Shown: positions 16,847-25,495, numbered from the stretch's first letter. The stretch is DNA of 47,278 nt from an uncultured Saprospiraceae bacterium (GCA_937941095.1 CALDYJ010000025.1:1-47278), one strand, 5' to 3'. Program-made: numbers and translations. The notes: generated by a model not told the origin, from the letters alone.

Positions 16847-17827
16847 TCAATCTATGGAAAAATTAAGGACACAAGAAGATTTTGTCTTTAGCACATCCGA
16901 ATGATAGATGTACAAGTTTTCGATTTTCCCACTAGACTCATATATAAAAACGGTGGCTGTATTTCTGTTCTCGAAATCTTCATAGGAGTAGTTTTTTGCA
17001 TAAGTTTCCAAATCTTCCTTCGTAGCACCTGGTTCAATGCTCTTTAAATAAATCGCTTCTGGTAAACACAAGATAGAAGTTCTACTGTGCTTTTGATTAA
17101 GCTCATTAACAGAAAAAATCTTTAAGTCTTCTATTTTTTTAGGCATCCTTAATATGGCAATGCTTTCTTTGATCTTGACCAATTCTATTTCTTGATTGTT
17201 TATTTCAAAGGAGAGTTCTTCTTCATCAGAGCTCAATGCTTTATAAGAGAATCCACTTTTCTCTTTTAAAACAACTTTTATTTCTCCAGTGATGCCTTCT
17301 TGTGCTGGTTTTACTGGTAGTAAAGCATTCATTTGTGCACCTTGCATTATCAAACGAATGGTTCCATTTTCATTGGGTTGAAGAATGTTTTTATTCTTTC
17401 TTAGGTAAATATCTTCCGCGTTTCCATTTACGATTTTAATATCAGCCAAGTAAAGGCTTAGGTTTTGAAAGCGATTGTCTAGTTTAGCTTTTTCTCGAAA
17501 ATTTTGCAGTGTTGAAACAACATTAAGCCTATCTTCTGTTTCAGATTTTTTCTGGATTTCAAATGTTGTTTTGGATTGGAGAATGCCTATGAATTCATCA
17601 AATTCACTTTCTTCAAATCCTTTTAATTCCCATGGCAAGGTGCATTTTGATTCACTAACTAAGCTTTGCTCTGGAGCTTTAATATCTTGCATTGCTTGAA
17701 TAGATTGCATGACACGTGGAAGAAATCTTTTGAAGCTTAGGTATTCGCTTGAGTCAACTACTTGACTAAAAGCATTGCTCAAGGATATGAGGACTAACAG
17801 AAAAGTTAGTTTATAATGTATTCTCAT
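16847..17827 (-). CDS. Secreted protein of unknown function
   Basis: A 326-residue protein. I choose the Met at 17827, which begins the signal peptide MRIHYKLTFLLVLISLSNAFS; the frame opens eight codons earlier at 17851. I do not recognise a domain. The mature protein has charged helical and beta segments, isolated cysteines (CTLPWELKGF, ILCLPEAIYL, SSCVLNFSID), and a run of short strands around GTIRLIMQGAQMNALLPV. It has no lipobox and no T9SS signal, so a periplasmic location is most likely. It is the last gene of a four-gene minus-strand cluster after DUF4230, with a gap of 42 bases. Confidence 0.65.
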   Translation of the reverse strand: MRIHYKLTFLLVLISLSNAFSQVVDSSEYLSFKRFLPRVMQSIQAMQDIKAPEQSLVSESKCTLPWELKGFEESEFDEFIGILQSKTTFEIQKKSETEDRLNVVSTLQNFREKAKLDNRFQNLSLYLADIKIVNGNAEDIYLRKNKNILQPNENGTIRLIMQGAQMNALLPVKPAQEGITGEIKVVLKEKSGFSYKALSSDEEELSFEINNQEIELVKIKESIAILRMPKKIEDLKIFSVNELNQKHSRTSILCLPEAIYLKSIEPGATKEDLETYAKNYSYEDFENRNTATVFIYESSGKIENLYIYHSDVLKTKSSCVLNFSID

Positions 17828-17869
17828 GTTATTTTTTAAGCTTGAAAGCATTAATTATATCGATGCAAA

Positions 17870-18490
17870 CTAATCTAAGAACTTAGGTTTTGGTTTGTCT
17901 TGAATTTTTAATTCATAACCATATGTTTCTGAAACTACTTTAATAATTTCGATCATCTGGTTTCCATCAAGGTCTGCTTTTTTCAACAATTCTTCTACAG
18001 ATTCACTTTTAGCAATGGCTTCCTTAGCTGACTTATTTAGTGCTGTAAAATCTTTTGCTGTAAATTTATTGAACCAACTCTCTTCTATGTTTTCATATTT
18101 CAAATCGTGATCTATAGCGATCACCTCAGCTTGAGGAATGTTGCTTAATATGATTTGTTTTGAAGTATTGTCAACGGTTATTTTAATCTCACTCATGTTA
18201 TAGCCGACCAGTATTTTACCAGTTACGAAAATGGTGGCCTCTTTAGGAAAGCTATATTTATACGGAAGTGGATAAAGGACAGAGACTTCTCGATTGTTTA
18301 GACTGTCAAATCGTTCTGAATATGTCCCTTCTACGGTTACAAGCTTGCAAGCTTTTTTAATTTCTTCGTAGACTATGTTTGTATCTGATTCTGAATGGAT
18401 ACTTTCTTTTTCCGACATAAGGGAATAAGTAATCCAAACACCCAAGAAGGTGCTTAAAAGCATAAGTATTATCCAAATCCCTTTTTTCAT
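17870..18490 (-). CDS. DUF4230 domain protein, membrane-anchored
   Basis: A 206-residue protein with one N-terminal transmembrane anchor (GIWIILMLLSTFLGVWITYSLM) and a large extracytoplasmic domain. The order CKLVTVEGTYSERFD ... ILVGYNMSEIKITVD ... IILSNIPQAEVIAIDHDLKY matches DUF4230, a widespread family of unknown function whose members have this single anchor. It lies five bases downstream of the DUF3108 gene. The pairing with a DUF3108 protein and a flippase-like membrane protein suggests a role in the envelope, which is inference only. Confidence 0.85.
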   Translation of the reverse strand: MKKGIWIILMLLSTFLGVWITYSLMSEKESIHSESDTNIVYEEIKKACKLVTVEGTYSERFDSLNNREVSVLYPLPYKYSFPKEATIFVTGKILVGYNMSEIKITVDNTSKQIILSNIPQAEVIAIDHDLKYENIEESWFNKFTAKDFTALNKSAKEAIAKSESVEELLKKADLDGNQMIEIIKVVSETYGYELKIQDKPKPKFLD

Positions 18491-18495
18491 TTTCT

Positions 18496-19344
18496 TTATT
18501 TCACCTTTGACTCAAGGTCATACATTAAGCCTTTATAAGACTTCAAAACAGCTCTAACAGAACCAACTGATACTGGAGAGGTAATCATCAGTGGAATTCG
18601 GTTTGCATCATTAGAAACGTAGACCTTCATCTGATCTCCTTCTTTAAAGACTTCTCCAGTAATTAATTCTGGTGAAAACTTCATAACATTAAATCTACCT
18701 AGACCATGTATTTTTTTGTTCTCTTCGTTTCCTAAATACTTAACATCTAAGTTGTAGGTCTTCTTATCCATAAATATGTTAATGGGGAAACTGTCGCCTT
18801 GATCAAAATAATTTAGATCTATGTTTCTTGTATAATATAGACAAGATAAAATGTCATGCATGCAAGCATCAACATTATAATCTTTGAATACAGCCTTGTC
18901 TTTTGTTTTGCCTCGCAAAGAGGTTGCTATGTTATTATCTCTATCAAAAGTAACCTTATCATATAGAGTATAAGACCCTTCTGAAACATCTCTAATAGAA
19001 GTATGAGGAAGTAAGGTTGTTTTATCAATATACGTATCGTAGTAATCTCTTACTTTAAAAAACCACTCATATCCTGAATATGTTTTTCCTACAGCAGCTA
19101 AATGATACTGATCTCCTTGATCATGTACTTTAAAGGCGACTTCACCTGCTGCCAACCACATTGGGCCCATTTTATAATACAATTTGTAAACTATTTCTTC
19201 GCCACCAGCAAAGGTGACATTAGGCATTGAACAAGGATCAAAAGACATGAATTGATCTTGCGCAAAAGATTGCTTTTTAACTGGAAAAGTAAATCCAGTA
19301 AACAAAAAAGCTAGCAAAAAAAGTTTAATGATATTCTTGCCCAT
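18496..19344 (-). CDS. DUF3108 domain protein, periplasmic
   Basis: A 282-residue protein with a signal peptide (IIKLFLLAFLFTGFTFPV region). The DUF3108 signature follows: GGEEIVYKLYYKMGPMWLAA, then GKTYSGYEWFFKVRDYYDTY, then HDILSCLYYTRNIDL, then FVSNDANRIPLMI-type strands (here YVSNDANRIPLMI). DUF3108 proteins have a lipocalin- or LolA-like beta structure and are thought to act in the periplasm; no biochemical role is established. Its start overlaps the end of the flippase-like gene by 20 bases, so the two are probably co-translated. Confidence 0.88.
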   Translation of the reverse strand: MGKNIIKLFLLAFLFTGFTFPVKKQSFAQDQFMSFDPCSMPNVTFAGGEEIVYKLYYKMGPMWLAAGEVAFKVHDQGDQYHLAAVGKTYSGYEWFFKVRDYYDTYIDKTTLLPHTSIRDVSEGSYTLYDKVTFDRDNNIATSLRGKTKDKAVFKDYNVDACMHDILSCLYYTRNIDLNYFDQGDSFPINIFMDKKTYNLDVKYLGNEENKKIHGLGRFNVMKFSPELITGEVFKEGDQMKVYVSNDANRIPLMITSPVSVGSVRAVLKSYKGLMYDLESKVK

Positions 19345-20353
19345 AACCTATAGATTTTAATACGTTTATTCGAACTATGAACCATATTCCTACCAACGAA
19401 GGCAAGATTAGGTTTATTACCCATAATCCAAAGGTGGCAGCCAAAATGCTTATTTTATTGGCGCCGAAAATTCCCCAAAATTGAATCGCTATTTCTCCTC
19501 TAGCCAATAAATCCCAAATTGGAGGCAATGGAATTCCAGTTTGGATAAAGAAAATGCTTGAAATACCACTAACAGCATCAAGTACAGGAACATTTATTCC
19601 AAAGAAATACAACAATAAAAGATACTGCAAACTATAGACCATATACCTTACAAAAGATATCCCAATAGCTTTTAAAAGAATCTTCTTGCCATATTGTTTG
19701 ACTACTCTTACTGCTTTTATGACGCCTTTGAATCTTGATAAAAATGTTATTCGTTTAACCAAGTTGATGACAATATCAATATTGAAAAAGAAAAACAATC
19801 CTGTCAAGACAATTGCCAACCAAAAAAATATCATGCTTAATCTTGGAAATTCAGCGACTAGTGCAATGTGTTGAGAAAACAATATCAAACCAAAGCCACC
19901 TAAAAACATGACCACAATCAATTGACTCAAACTACCAACTAGTGTGGCAGCCACTGCTCTCCAATTATTTTCAGGTTTTACGAAAAGTACTCTGCCTCCA
20001 TACTCTCCTACTCTAGCAGGAGTAAACAATGAAAACACAACTCCCCCTAAGACTGTTTTTAGACTTTGAAAAAGTGTTTGTTTTTCGAAACCAGCAGACA
20101 GCAATTGCCATTTTTTTGATTCTAACAACCAGTTGATCGGCATTAGTACCAAAACCGCAACTAAATATATTGGATTACTTTGATGCAAAGAGGCAATAAA
20201 AGTATGCCATAGCTCAGCGGCATCTTCTCGGATTAAAATTTGATCATAAATCACATAAGCAAGCACGATCACGATAACAAAGCGTAATAGTTTATCAAGC
20301 GTCATAAACTGACGATCTTGTTTTATTGCTGATGTATTAGATTTATTAATCAA
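19325..20353 (-). CDS. Flippase-like integral membrane protein (UPF0104 / LPG-synthase TM family)
   Basis: A 342-residue protein with about eight hydrophobic helices. The family order is visible: PINWLLESKKWQLL, GGVVFSLFTPARVGEYGGR, a long hydrophobic middle, and GIPLPPIWDLLARGEIAIQFWG near the end. The family is related to the membrane half of MprF and to YbhN, and members are proposed to flip lipids or lipid-linked sugars. The substrate cannot be told. A second possible start is Met17 (20305), nearer the first helix. It heads a four-gene cluster with DUF3108, DUF4230 and a secreted unknown. Confidence 0.85.
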   Translation of the reverse strand: MINKSNTSAIKQDRQFMTLDKLLRFVIVIVLAYVIYDQILIREDAAELWHTFIASLHQSNPIYLVAVLVLMPINWLLESKKWQLLSAGFEKQTLFQSLKTVLGGVVFSLFTPARVGEYGGRVLFVKPENNWRAVAATLVGSLSQLIVVMFLGGFGLILFSQHIALVAEFPRLSMIFFWLAIVLTGLFFFFNIDIVINLVKRITFLSRFKGVIKAVRVVKQYGKKILLKAIGISFVRYMVYSLQYLLLLYFFGINVPVLDAVSGISSIFFIQTGIPLPPIWDLLARGEIAIQFWGIFGANKISILAATFGLWVINLILPSLVGIWFIVRINVLKSIGYGQEYH

Positions 20354-20442
20354 GTCTTTCTATTTACTTTTTTCTTTATCCTTTAGACTCAAAAGTTAAA
20401 CTTAATTTCCTTAGAAAAATGTTATCAATTATTATAAAAATC

Positions 20443-21315
20443 TTAAAATTTAGCCGATTCTATGAGTAAATGGTCATTAAACAACATATAAAGATCTTTC
20501 TGATAATGTTTAGCATCGATAAGCCCCTCTCTTTCTATGCTTCCTAAGTTCCTAATTTCGTATTCTTCAATCCTGTTGTGATCAGTGAATAGTTCATAAA
20601 TGCTTGACGATTCACCTAATAAATATGGATTCCTTCCATGAGCCGATAAGTGCTTGACTTTTTCTGGTAAAAAAATCCTTCCTATGTAATCTGCAAAGAC
20701 ATCAAAGATATAAACTGACTCTTTTTTTTGATCTAGCAAAACCAACTTATTATTGAGCTCTAGCATTTTAGAGGGCATAATACTTTTGTCTAACAATTGC
20801 CTCAAATTATTACTTCTTAGGATGACTTCTTGGTTCTGATTAATTTTTATAAGCTCTTGCAAATCTTGATCAAAAAACCAAATTCCATCATCACTTGCAG
20901 AGGCTATTGCGTTAACATTTCGAAATCCATTCTGTAGCAGGCTAATTTCATCTATAGTGTTTAAAGTTCTATCAACAATTTTTATGAATTGAAAATCTCC
21001 ATAATAAATCAAAACTTGTAATGGATTTGATACATCTAGGTACGTGATGTTACCGTTTCTATTATCGCTTAAATTATAACTTAGGTCCCCAGTAACATTT
21101 CTCTTAAACAATGCATTATCTTCACTAACAAAATATAGTTGCTTCAGTTGATCCAATTCAAAAAAATCAGCTTGGATGTTTATCTTTTTTATAGCATCGC
21201 TACCTGATCTAGAAACATAAGGACTACCGCAAGAACTAAGTAGTAAATATGAACTTAAGCCAAAAAAGAAAAGAGCGATAAAGAACTTAGAGAGTTCCTG
21301 AAATAATTTTTCCAT
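20443..21315 (-). CDS. Probable lipoprotein, propeller-like, function unknown
   Basis: A 290-residue protein. The open frame reaches back to 21366, but the Met at 21315 is the best start, because it opens a signal segment ending LLLSSC (Cys29 as the acylated residue). With that start the overlap with lpxH is 29 bases instead of 80. The mature part has short repeated strands (QLYFVSEDNALFKR, PLQVLIYYGDFQFIKIVD, DGIWFFDQDLQELIKIN, KLVLLDQKKESVYIFDVF), as expected for a beta-propeller. I cannot assign a function. It is translationally coupled to lpxH. Confidence 0.65.
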   Translation of the reverse strand: MEKLFQELSKFFIALFFFGLSSYLLLSSCGSPYVSRSGSDAIKKINIQADFFELDQLKQLYFVSEDNALFKRNVTGDLSYNLSDNRNGNITYLDVSNPLQVLIYYGDFQFIKIVDRTLNTIDEISLLQNGFRNVNAIASASDDGIWFFDQDLQELIKINQNQEVILRSNNLRQLLDKSIMPSKMLELNNKLVLLDQKKESVYIFDVFADYIGRIFLPEKVKHLSAHGRNPYLLGESSSIYELFTDHNRIEEYEIRNLGSIEREGLIDAKHYQKDLYMLFNDHLLIESAKF

Positions 21316-22060
21316 CTGGATTTTTATAAAACTCGAGTGATAATTTTTCACCATCAAAGACCGCATAAGAATTATGATTCATCCAATCTCCCAAATTAAT
21401 ATAACGCGCATTTTCTTTTTGAAATTGAAAATCAATTGGTAAATGTCGATGACCGAAAACAAAGAAATCTACCTTATTATGTTTTAAGTGTTCTTGGCAA
21501 AAAAGGATCAGCCATTCTTTTTCCGGTCCATTGAATACGTCATCTGTATTATTATATTTACGACTTGAACCTGAACATAGATTTGCTAGACCAATTCCAA
21601 AATTTGGATGCAAGCGAGCAAATAACCACTGACAGAGTTTACTAGAAAAAAAAGTTTTTAAAAACTTATAGCTATAATCTCCTGGCCCGAGCCCGTCTCC
21701 ATGTCCGATGTAGAACTTTTTACCTTTTAATGTTTTTTCTATGGGATTTCTGAGTATTGGAATATTTAATTCATTTGTAAAATAATCAAACATCCACATG
21801 TCATGATTGCCTGTAAAAAAAAACAATTTTATTCCACTGTCTGATAACTCGGCAAGTTTGCCAAGTATCCTAATGTAGCCTTTTGGTACAACGCGTTTGT
21901 ATTCAAACCAAAAGTCAAAGAGATCACCAACCAGGTAAATCTCTTCAGCATCTGCTTTAATAAGATCTAACCAGGCAATTAGTTGTTTCTCTCTTTCTCT
22001 ACTTTTATACTTGACGTCAATTCCTAGGTGAAAATCAGACGCAAAATAAATTTTACCCAT
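21287..22060 (-). CDS. lpxH: UDP-2,3-diacylglucosamine hydrolase
   Basis: A 257-residue calcineurin-like phosphoesterase. All metal motifs are present: SDFHLG (Asp9, His11), GDLFDFW (Asp46), GNHDMW (Asn85, His86), HGDGLGPGDYSYKFLK and FGHRHLP. The LpxH-type GDGL and the length fit lipid A synthesis, where the enzyme splits UDP-2,3-diacylglucosamine into lipid X and UMP at the inner membrane. Its ATG follows directly on the TAA of the 3-hydroxyanthranilate dioxygenase gene, so the two share a transcript although their pathways are unrelated. Confidence 0.93.
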   Translation of the reverse strand: MGKIYFASDFHLGIDVKYKSREREKQLIAWLDLIKADAEEIYLVGDLFDFWFEYKRVVPKGYIRILGKLAELSDSGIKLFFFTGNHDMWMFDYFTNELNIPILRNPIEKTLKGKKFYIGHGDGLGPGDYSYKFLKTFFSSKLCQWLFARLHPNFGIGLANLCSGSSRKYNNTDDVFNGPEKEWLILFCQEHLKHNKVDFFVFGHRHLPIDFQFQKENARYINLGDWMNHNSYAVFDGEKLSLEFYKNPDGKIISGTL

Positions 22061-22579
22061 TTAGACTTTTTCCATTACAGCACAGCAATTATCGCAAGTT
22101 CTAAGTTCTTCAGAATCCATAAAATTATTCATCACAACGGGAAGCTGGTTGACAATGTCTTTCATTTCAAAACTAGCTTCATGCAATTTATTGTTACATT
22201 TTTCACAAAACCACATCAATTTATCTTGCTCATCGCCTCTTCTATATCTTTCGATAACAAGCCCTATGGTATCTGCAGGTCTCTGGGGTGAGTGAGGAAT
22301 TCTAGGAGGCAATAAAAACATTTCACCTTCTTTAATCTGAATGTCTTCTGGTGTCCCATCTTCGTTGATGATCTTTAGGGTAATGTCTCCTTCTAATTGA
22401 TAAAACAATTCTTCCCCATCTTCATAATGATAATCTTTTCTTCCATTAGGTCCTCCTACGACCATGACTATGTAGTCATCATTTTCAAAGTAAACCTGCT
22501 TATTACCAATTGGTGGTTTGAATAAATGCCTATTTTCATTTACCCATTTCATCAGATTGAAAGGTTTTGCTATTGCCAT
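22061..22579 (-). CDS. nbaC: 3-hydroxyanthranilate 3,4-dioxygenase
   Basis: A 172-residue cupin. Iron ligands are visible at His51 and Glu57 (HYEDGEELFYQ) and His96 (PPRIPHSPQRP). Substrate-binding arginines are Arg47 and Arg100. The C-terminus has the extra rubredoxin-like site of bacterial 3-HAO: Cys125-x-x-Cys128 and Cys162-x-x-Cys165. The enzyme opens the ring of 3-hydroxyanthranilate on the kynurenine route from tryptophan to quinolinate and NAD. Other kynurenine genes are not in this window. It leads the lpxH transcript. Confidence 0.93.
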   Translation of the reverse strand: MAIAKPFNLMKWVNENRHLFKPPIGNKQVYFENDDYIVMVVGGPNGRKDYHYEDGEELFYQLEGDITLKIINEDGTPEDIQIKEGEMFLLPPRIPHSPQRPADTIGLVIERYRRGDEQDKLMWFCEKCNNKLHEASFEMKDIVNQLPVVMNNFMDSEELRTCDNCCAVMEKV

Positions 22580-22757
22580 TATATATTGAATTTAGATTAT
22601 TTGTGAAATTACAGGTCTAATTTATAAAAATCTGCTTGCTTTTTGGGTATAATGCTCCAGGTATGACGAGGAGCAGGCGACTAGCTAAGTTTACCTTTAT
22701 AAAATATATTAGCTTTAACGAATCAATGTAATTTGTTTTCAATCAAAATTTAATAAT

Positions 22758-23162
22758 TTGAAAAAAATTGAACACATCGGTATAGCCGTAAAAGATCTTG
22801 CTAAAGGCAATGAAATTTATAACTTATTGCTAGGTAAAAAACCCTATAAACAAGAGGAGGTAGCTTCGGAAAATGTGATGACTTCATTTTTTAAAGTCGG
22901 CCCTAATAAAGTGGAGCTTTTAGAAGCAACTGATCCAGAAAGTCCAATTGCAAAATTTATAGAAAAAAGAGGCGAAGGAATCCACCATATTGCTTTTGAA
23001 GTAAAAGATATTCATAAAGAAATGGAGCGTTTAGCAAAAAAAGGGTTTCGTCTTTTAAATGAAAAACCTAAACGTGGTGCAGATAATAAATGGGTTTGTT
23101 TTGTACATCCTAAATCAGCGAATGGAGTTTTAATAGAACTTTGTCAAAATATAGAAGAATAG
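22758..23162 (+). CDS. mce: Methylmalonyl-CoA epimerase, TTG start
   Basis: A 134-residue vicinal-oxygen-chelate protein. KIEHIGIAVKDL at the N-terminus, KVELLEATDPESPIAKFI in the middle, and GIHHIAFEVKDI then GVLIELCQ are the conserved blocks. Metal ligands are probably His6, a residue near Glu53, His76 or 77, and Glu127. The enzyme converts S- to R-methylmalonyl-CoA, which links propionate and succinate metabolism with the B12 mutase. The start codon is TTG at 22758: no ATG or GTG precedes it in frame, and the peptide begins exactly where the family begins. The next gene overlaps its end. Confidence 0.92.
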   Translation: MKKIEHIGIAVKDLAKGNEIYNLLLGKKPYKQEEVASENVMTSFFKVGPNKVELLEATDPESPIAKFIEKRGEGIHHIAFEVKDIHKEMERLAKKGFRLLNEKPKRGADNKWVCFVHPKSANGVLIELCQNIEE

Positions 23163-23935
23163 TGGAACCTTGGCATTATATAGTTGCTATGATTGGTGGT
23201 GGATTTGCTGGGGTAATAAACACTTTTGCAGGCAACGGTTCTGCAATTACCTTAACCATCTTAACAGAACTTATCGGCTTACCGCCAAATGTGGCAAATG
23301 GAACAAATCGTGTTGGGGTTTTTACTCAAAGTTTAGCTGGGTCTTATTCTTTCCATAAGAATGGAAAATTAAATTTAGGCAAGTCTGGAAAATTTATCAT
23401 TCCAACAATTATTGGGGCTATTATTGGCGTCATAGTAGCAACCAATGTGAGCAATGATCAATTTAGACAAGTCTTCCGATTTTTAATGGTAGCGATGTTG
23501 TTTGTCATTTTGGTCAAACCAAAAAGATGGTTAAAAGAAACCAACTCTGCAGCAAATCACAATTTACGTTGGGTGATCCCTATATACCTTGCCCTTGGTT
23601 TTTATGGGGGATTTATTCAAATGGGGATGGGTGTTTTTTATTTGGCTAGCATGGTCTTGATTGCTCAATTTAGCATCATAGAAGGCAATGCTGTAAAAGT
23701 TTTTGTTGTGGCGGTGTATACTGTTTTTGTGCTAGCTATCTTTCAGTGGAAGGGTTTGATTGATTGGAAGGTGGGTGCAATCATGGCAATAGGCCAGACT
23801 ACTGGTGGCTATTTAGCTGCTCAGTATGCTTCAAAATTTCCTAATTCTAATGTTTGGGTTTATAGGGTCTTGGTTTTTGTAGTCATCTTGGCAATCATTA
23901 AATTATTTGATTTGCATTTGCTTTTGTTTGTGTGA
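23162..23935 (+). CDS. TauE/SafE-family membrane transporter
   Basis: A 257-residue protein with about eight hydrophobic helices. The N-terminal family motif is GGGFAGVINTFAGNGSAITL, and the second half repeats it as GFYGGFIQMGMGVFYLASMVL. The family exports sulfite, sulfoacetate or similar anions, and the substrate is unknown here. Three starts are possible: TTG at 23141, GTG at 23162 (one base of overlap with the mce stop), and ATG at 23189. I prefer GTG because it begins shortly before the first helix and gives tight coupling. It probably shares a transcript with mce. Confidence 0.85.
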   Translation: MEPWHYIVAMIGGGFAGVINTFAGNGSAITLTILTELIGLPPNVANGTNRVGVFTQSLAGSYSFHKNGKLNLGKSGKFIIPTIIGAIIGVIVATNVSNDQFRQVFRFLMVAMLFVILVKPKRWLKETNSAANHNLRWVIPIYLALGFYGGFIQMGMGVFYLASMVLIAQFSIIEGNAVKVFVVAVYTVFVLAIFQWKGLIDWKVGAIMAIGQTTGGYLAAQYASKFPNSNVWVYRVLVFVVILAIIKLFDLHLLLFV

Positions 23936-23990
23936 TGAGATGATTTTTTTTGAGACATTGCTACATTAACTAATCATCTCATTAACTAAT
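23935..23990. repeat. Inverted and direct repeats in the tauE-lipA spacer
   Basis: ATGAGATGATT (23935-23945) is exactly complementary to AATCATCTCAT (23972-23982). Overlapping this, CATTAACTAAT occurs twice, at 23964-23974 and 23980-23990, a 16-base period. The spacer goes on with related short words (ACATTGCTACATT, AAATTGCCACATTATCA) up to about 24035. It could end the tauE transcript, or be remains of a decayed short-unit array. Confidence 0.55.
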
Positions 23991-24082
23991 TGTCACTTTG
24001 CCAAAACGTCATAATAACAAATTGCCACATTATCAATAAAGCCTTATCTTGTGAACATATACATCAAATGTTGTAATTAGCG

Positions 24083-24955
24083 ATGATAGATCTTCCAGTA
24101 GTAGATAAAAGTGAGCAAAGGCAACGTAAACCATCTTGGTTACGGGTAAAACTGCCTATCGGTGAAGAATTTAAGAAAGTTAGGAGATTGGTTGATGAAT
24201 ATAAGCTTCACACCATCTGTCAGAGTGGATCTTGTCCAAATATGGGTGAATGCTGGGGAGCTGGTACAGCTACCTTTATGATATTAGGAAATACTTGCAC
24301 ACGTTCTTGTTCTTTTTGTGCTGTGAAAACAGGTAGACCACCAGAATACGATGAAGATGAACCAAGAAGAGTAGCAGAAGCAATTCGACTCATGCAAGTC
24401 AAACATGCAGTGATTACTTCAGTCAACAGAGATGAATTAAAAGATAGAGGAGCTGAAATTTGGTATCAAACCATTATGGCCGTAAAGCAAGAATCTCCTT
24501 CCACTACCATAGAATCATTGATACCAGATGTCAAAGCAAACTGGGATGCTTTGGAACGTATGATTGAAGCTGGCCAAGAAGTAGTCTCGCATAACATGGA
24601 AACTGTAGAAGCACTTTACAGAAAGGTGAGACCTCAAGCCAAATATGCACGAAGTCTTGAACAAATCAAAAGAACTAAAGCAGCCGGGCGAAGAACAAAA
24701 TCTGGAATAATGGTCGGACTTGGAGAAACAAAGGACCAAGTCTTCAAAATAATGGATGATTTAGTTGCTAATGATTGTGATGTCTTGACAATCGGTCAAT
24801 ATTTACAACCTACCAAAATGCATCTTGCCGTAGAGGAATTTGTACACCCTGATGTCTTCGCAGAATACAAAATGGTTGGGCTTGAAAAAGGTTTCGACTT
24901 TGTAGAAAGTGGACCACTAGTAAGGTCATCTTATCATGCAGAAAGACACCTTTAA
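24083..24955 (+). CDS. lipA: Lipoyl synthase
   Basis: A 290-residue radical-SAM enzyme. The auxiliary cluster cysteines are Cys46, Cys51 and Cys57 ([12 protein letters not shown]). The SAM cluster is CTRSCSFC (Cys72, Cys76, Cys79). The C-terminal [10 protein letters not shown] supplies the unusual serine ligand of the auxiliary cluster. It inserts two sulfurs into octanoyl groups on GcvH and 2-oxoacid dehydrogenase E2 proteins in the cytoplasm. Length is normal. The gene for the glycine-cleavage T protein, whose pathway needs lipoylated GcvH, lies 2.6 kb downstream on the same strand. Confidence 0.96.
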   Translation: MIDLPVVDKSEQRQRKPSWLRVKLPIGEEFKKVRRLVDEYKLHTICQSGSCPNMGECWGAGTATFMILGNTCTRSCSFCAVKTGRPPEYDEDEPRRVAEAIRLMQVKHAVITSVNRDELKDRGAEIWYQTIMAVKQESPSTTIESLIPDVKANWDALERMIEAGQEVVSHNMETVEALYRKVRPQAKYARSLEQIKRTKAAGRRTKSGIMVGLGETKDQVFKIMDDLVANDCDVLTIGQYLQPTKMHLAVEEFVHPDVFAEYKMVGLEKGFDFVESGPLVRSSYHAERHL

Positions 24956-25048
24956 TCCTGAATCTGAAACTTGATTAGCGTTTATAATTTCCTCGCAGTC
25001 TATACTTTCCAAAAACTTCTCTTAAATTAGCCATCAAAATCAACGATC

Positions 25049-25402
25049 ATGAAAGCAGCTAATGCAAATTTATTAAACGCTATTGTTTTAATAGCTATGG
25101 GACTATGGGGATATTTTGTTACTAAAGCAGGAACTGCTTTCATACCAGTAGGCTTTGGAGTAGTATTAGCTGCATTGAGTTCTGGTATCGCTAAAGACAA
25201 TAAAGTTGTAGCTCACATAGCAGTTTTACTGACTCTTTTGGTCTTATTAGCCATTTTAGGAATGAGATTACCTAAAGCACTGGCAAAAGGAGAATCAATG
25301 GGAATAATGAGAGCCGCAGCCATGTCATTAACTGGTATTATAGCCATGGTAGCCTTTATAAGAAGCTTTATTGCTGCCAGAAAGGCAAAATCTACCAATT
25401 AA
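25049..25402 (+). CDS. Small integral membrane protein, function unknown
   Basis: A 117-residue protein with about four predicted transmembrane helices: ANLLNAIVLIAMGLWGYFV, TAFIPVGFGVVLAALSSGI, VVAHIAVLLTLLVLLAILG, and AAAMSLTGIIAMVAFIRSFI. It ends in a positively charged tail. Similar short proteins occur in Bacteroidota without a known function, and I cannot add one. It sits between lipA and the HEAT-cyclophilin gene. The latter has its own -7 box, so it is probably transcribed separately. Confidence 0.75.
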   Translation: MKAANANLLNAIVLIAMGLWGYFVTKAGTAFIPVGFGVVLAALSSGIAKDNKVVAHIAVLLTLLVLLAILGMRLPKALAKGESMGIMRAAAMSLTGIIAMVAFIRSFIAARKAKSTN

Positions 25403-25469
25403 AGTCATTTTACTACAGTTAAGTCTATTTTATTTATAATCAATATTTTATAAGCCAATCGCTAAGTAT

Positions 25470-25477
25470 TATCTTTG
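25470..25477 (+). promoter_or_regulatory. Consensus -7 box of the HEAT-cyclophilin gene
   Basis: TATCTTTG matches TAnnTTTG at every position. Expected initiation near 25483 leaves a 5' leader of about 13 bases before the ATG at 25496. This box also shows that the open frame between 25475 and 25487 is not translated. The -33 region is AT-rich without a clear TTG. Confidence 0.6.
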
Positions 25478-25495
25478 TGCGCTCTAATGGTTTAT

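Noticed and set aside
22653..22675. TGCTCC/GGAGCA inverted repeat in the divergent spacer before mce as an operator
   Set aside because: Only six base pairs with an 11-base loop, not placed at any recognisable promoter, and no candidate regulator is nearby.
25475..25495. Upstream start of the HEAT-cyclophilin gene at a TTG
   Set aside because: The TTG is part of the perfect -7 box TATCTTTG, so it lies in the promoter and not in the message.
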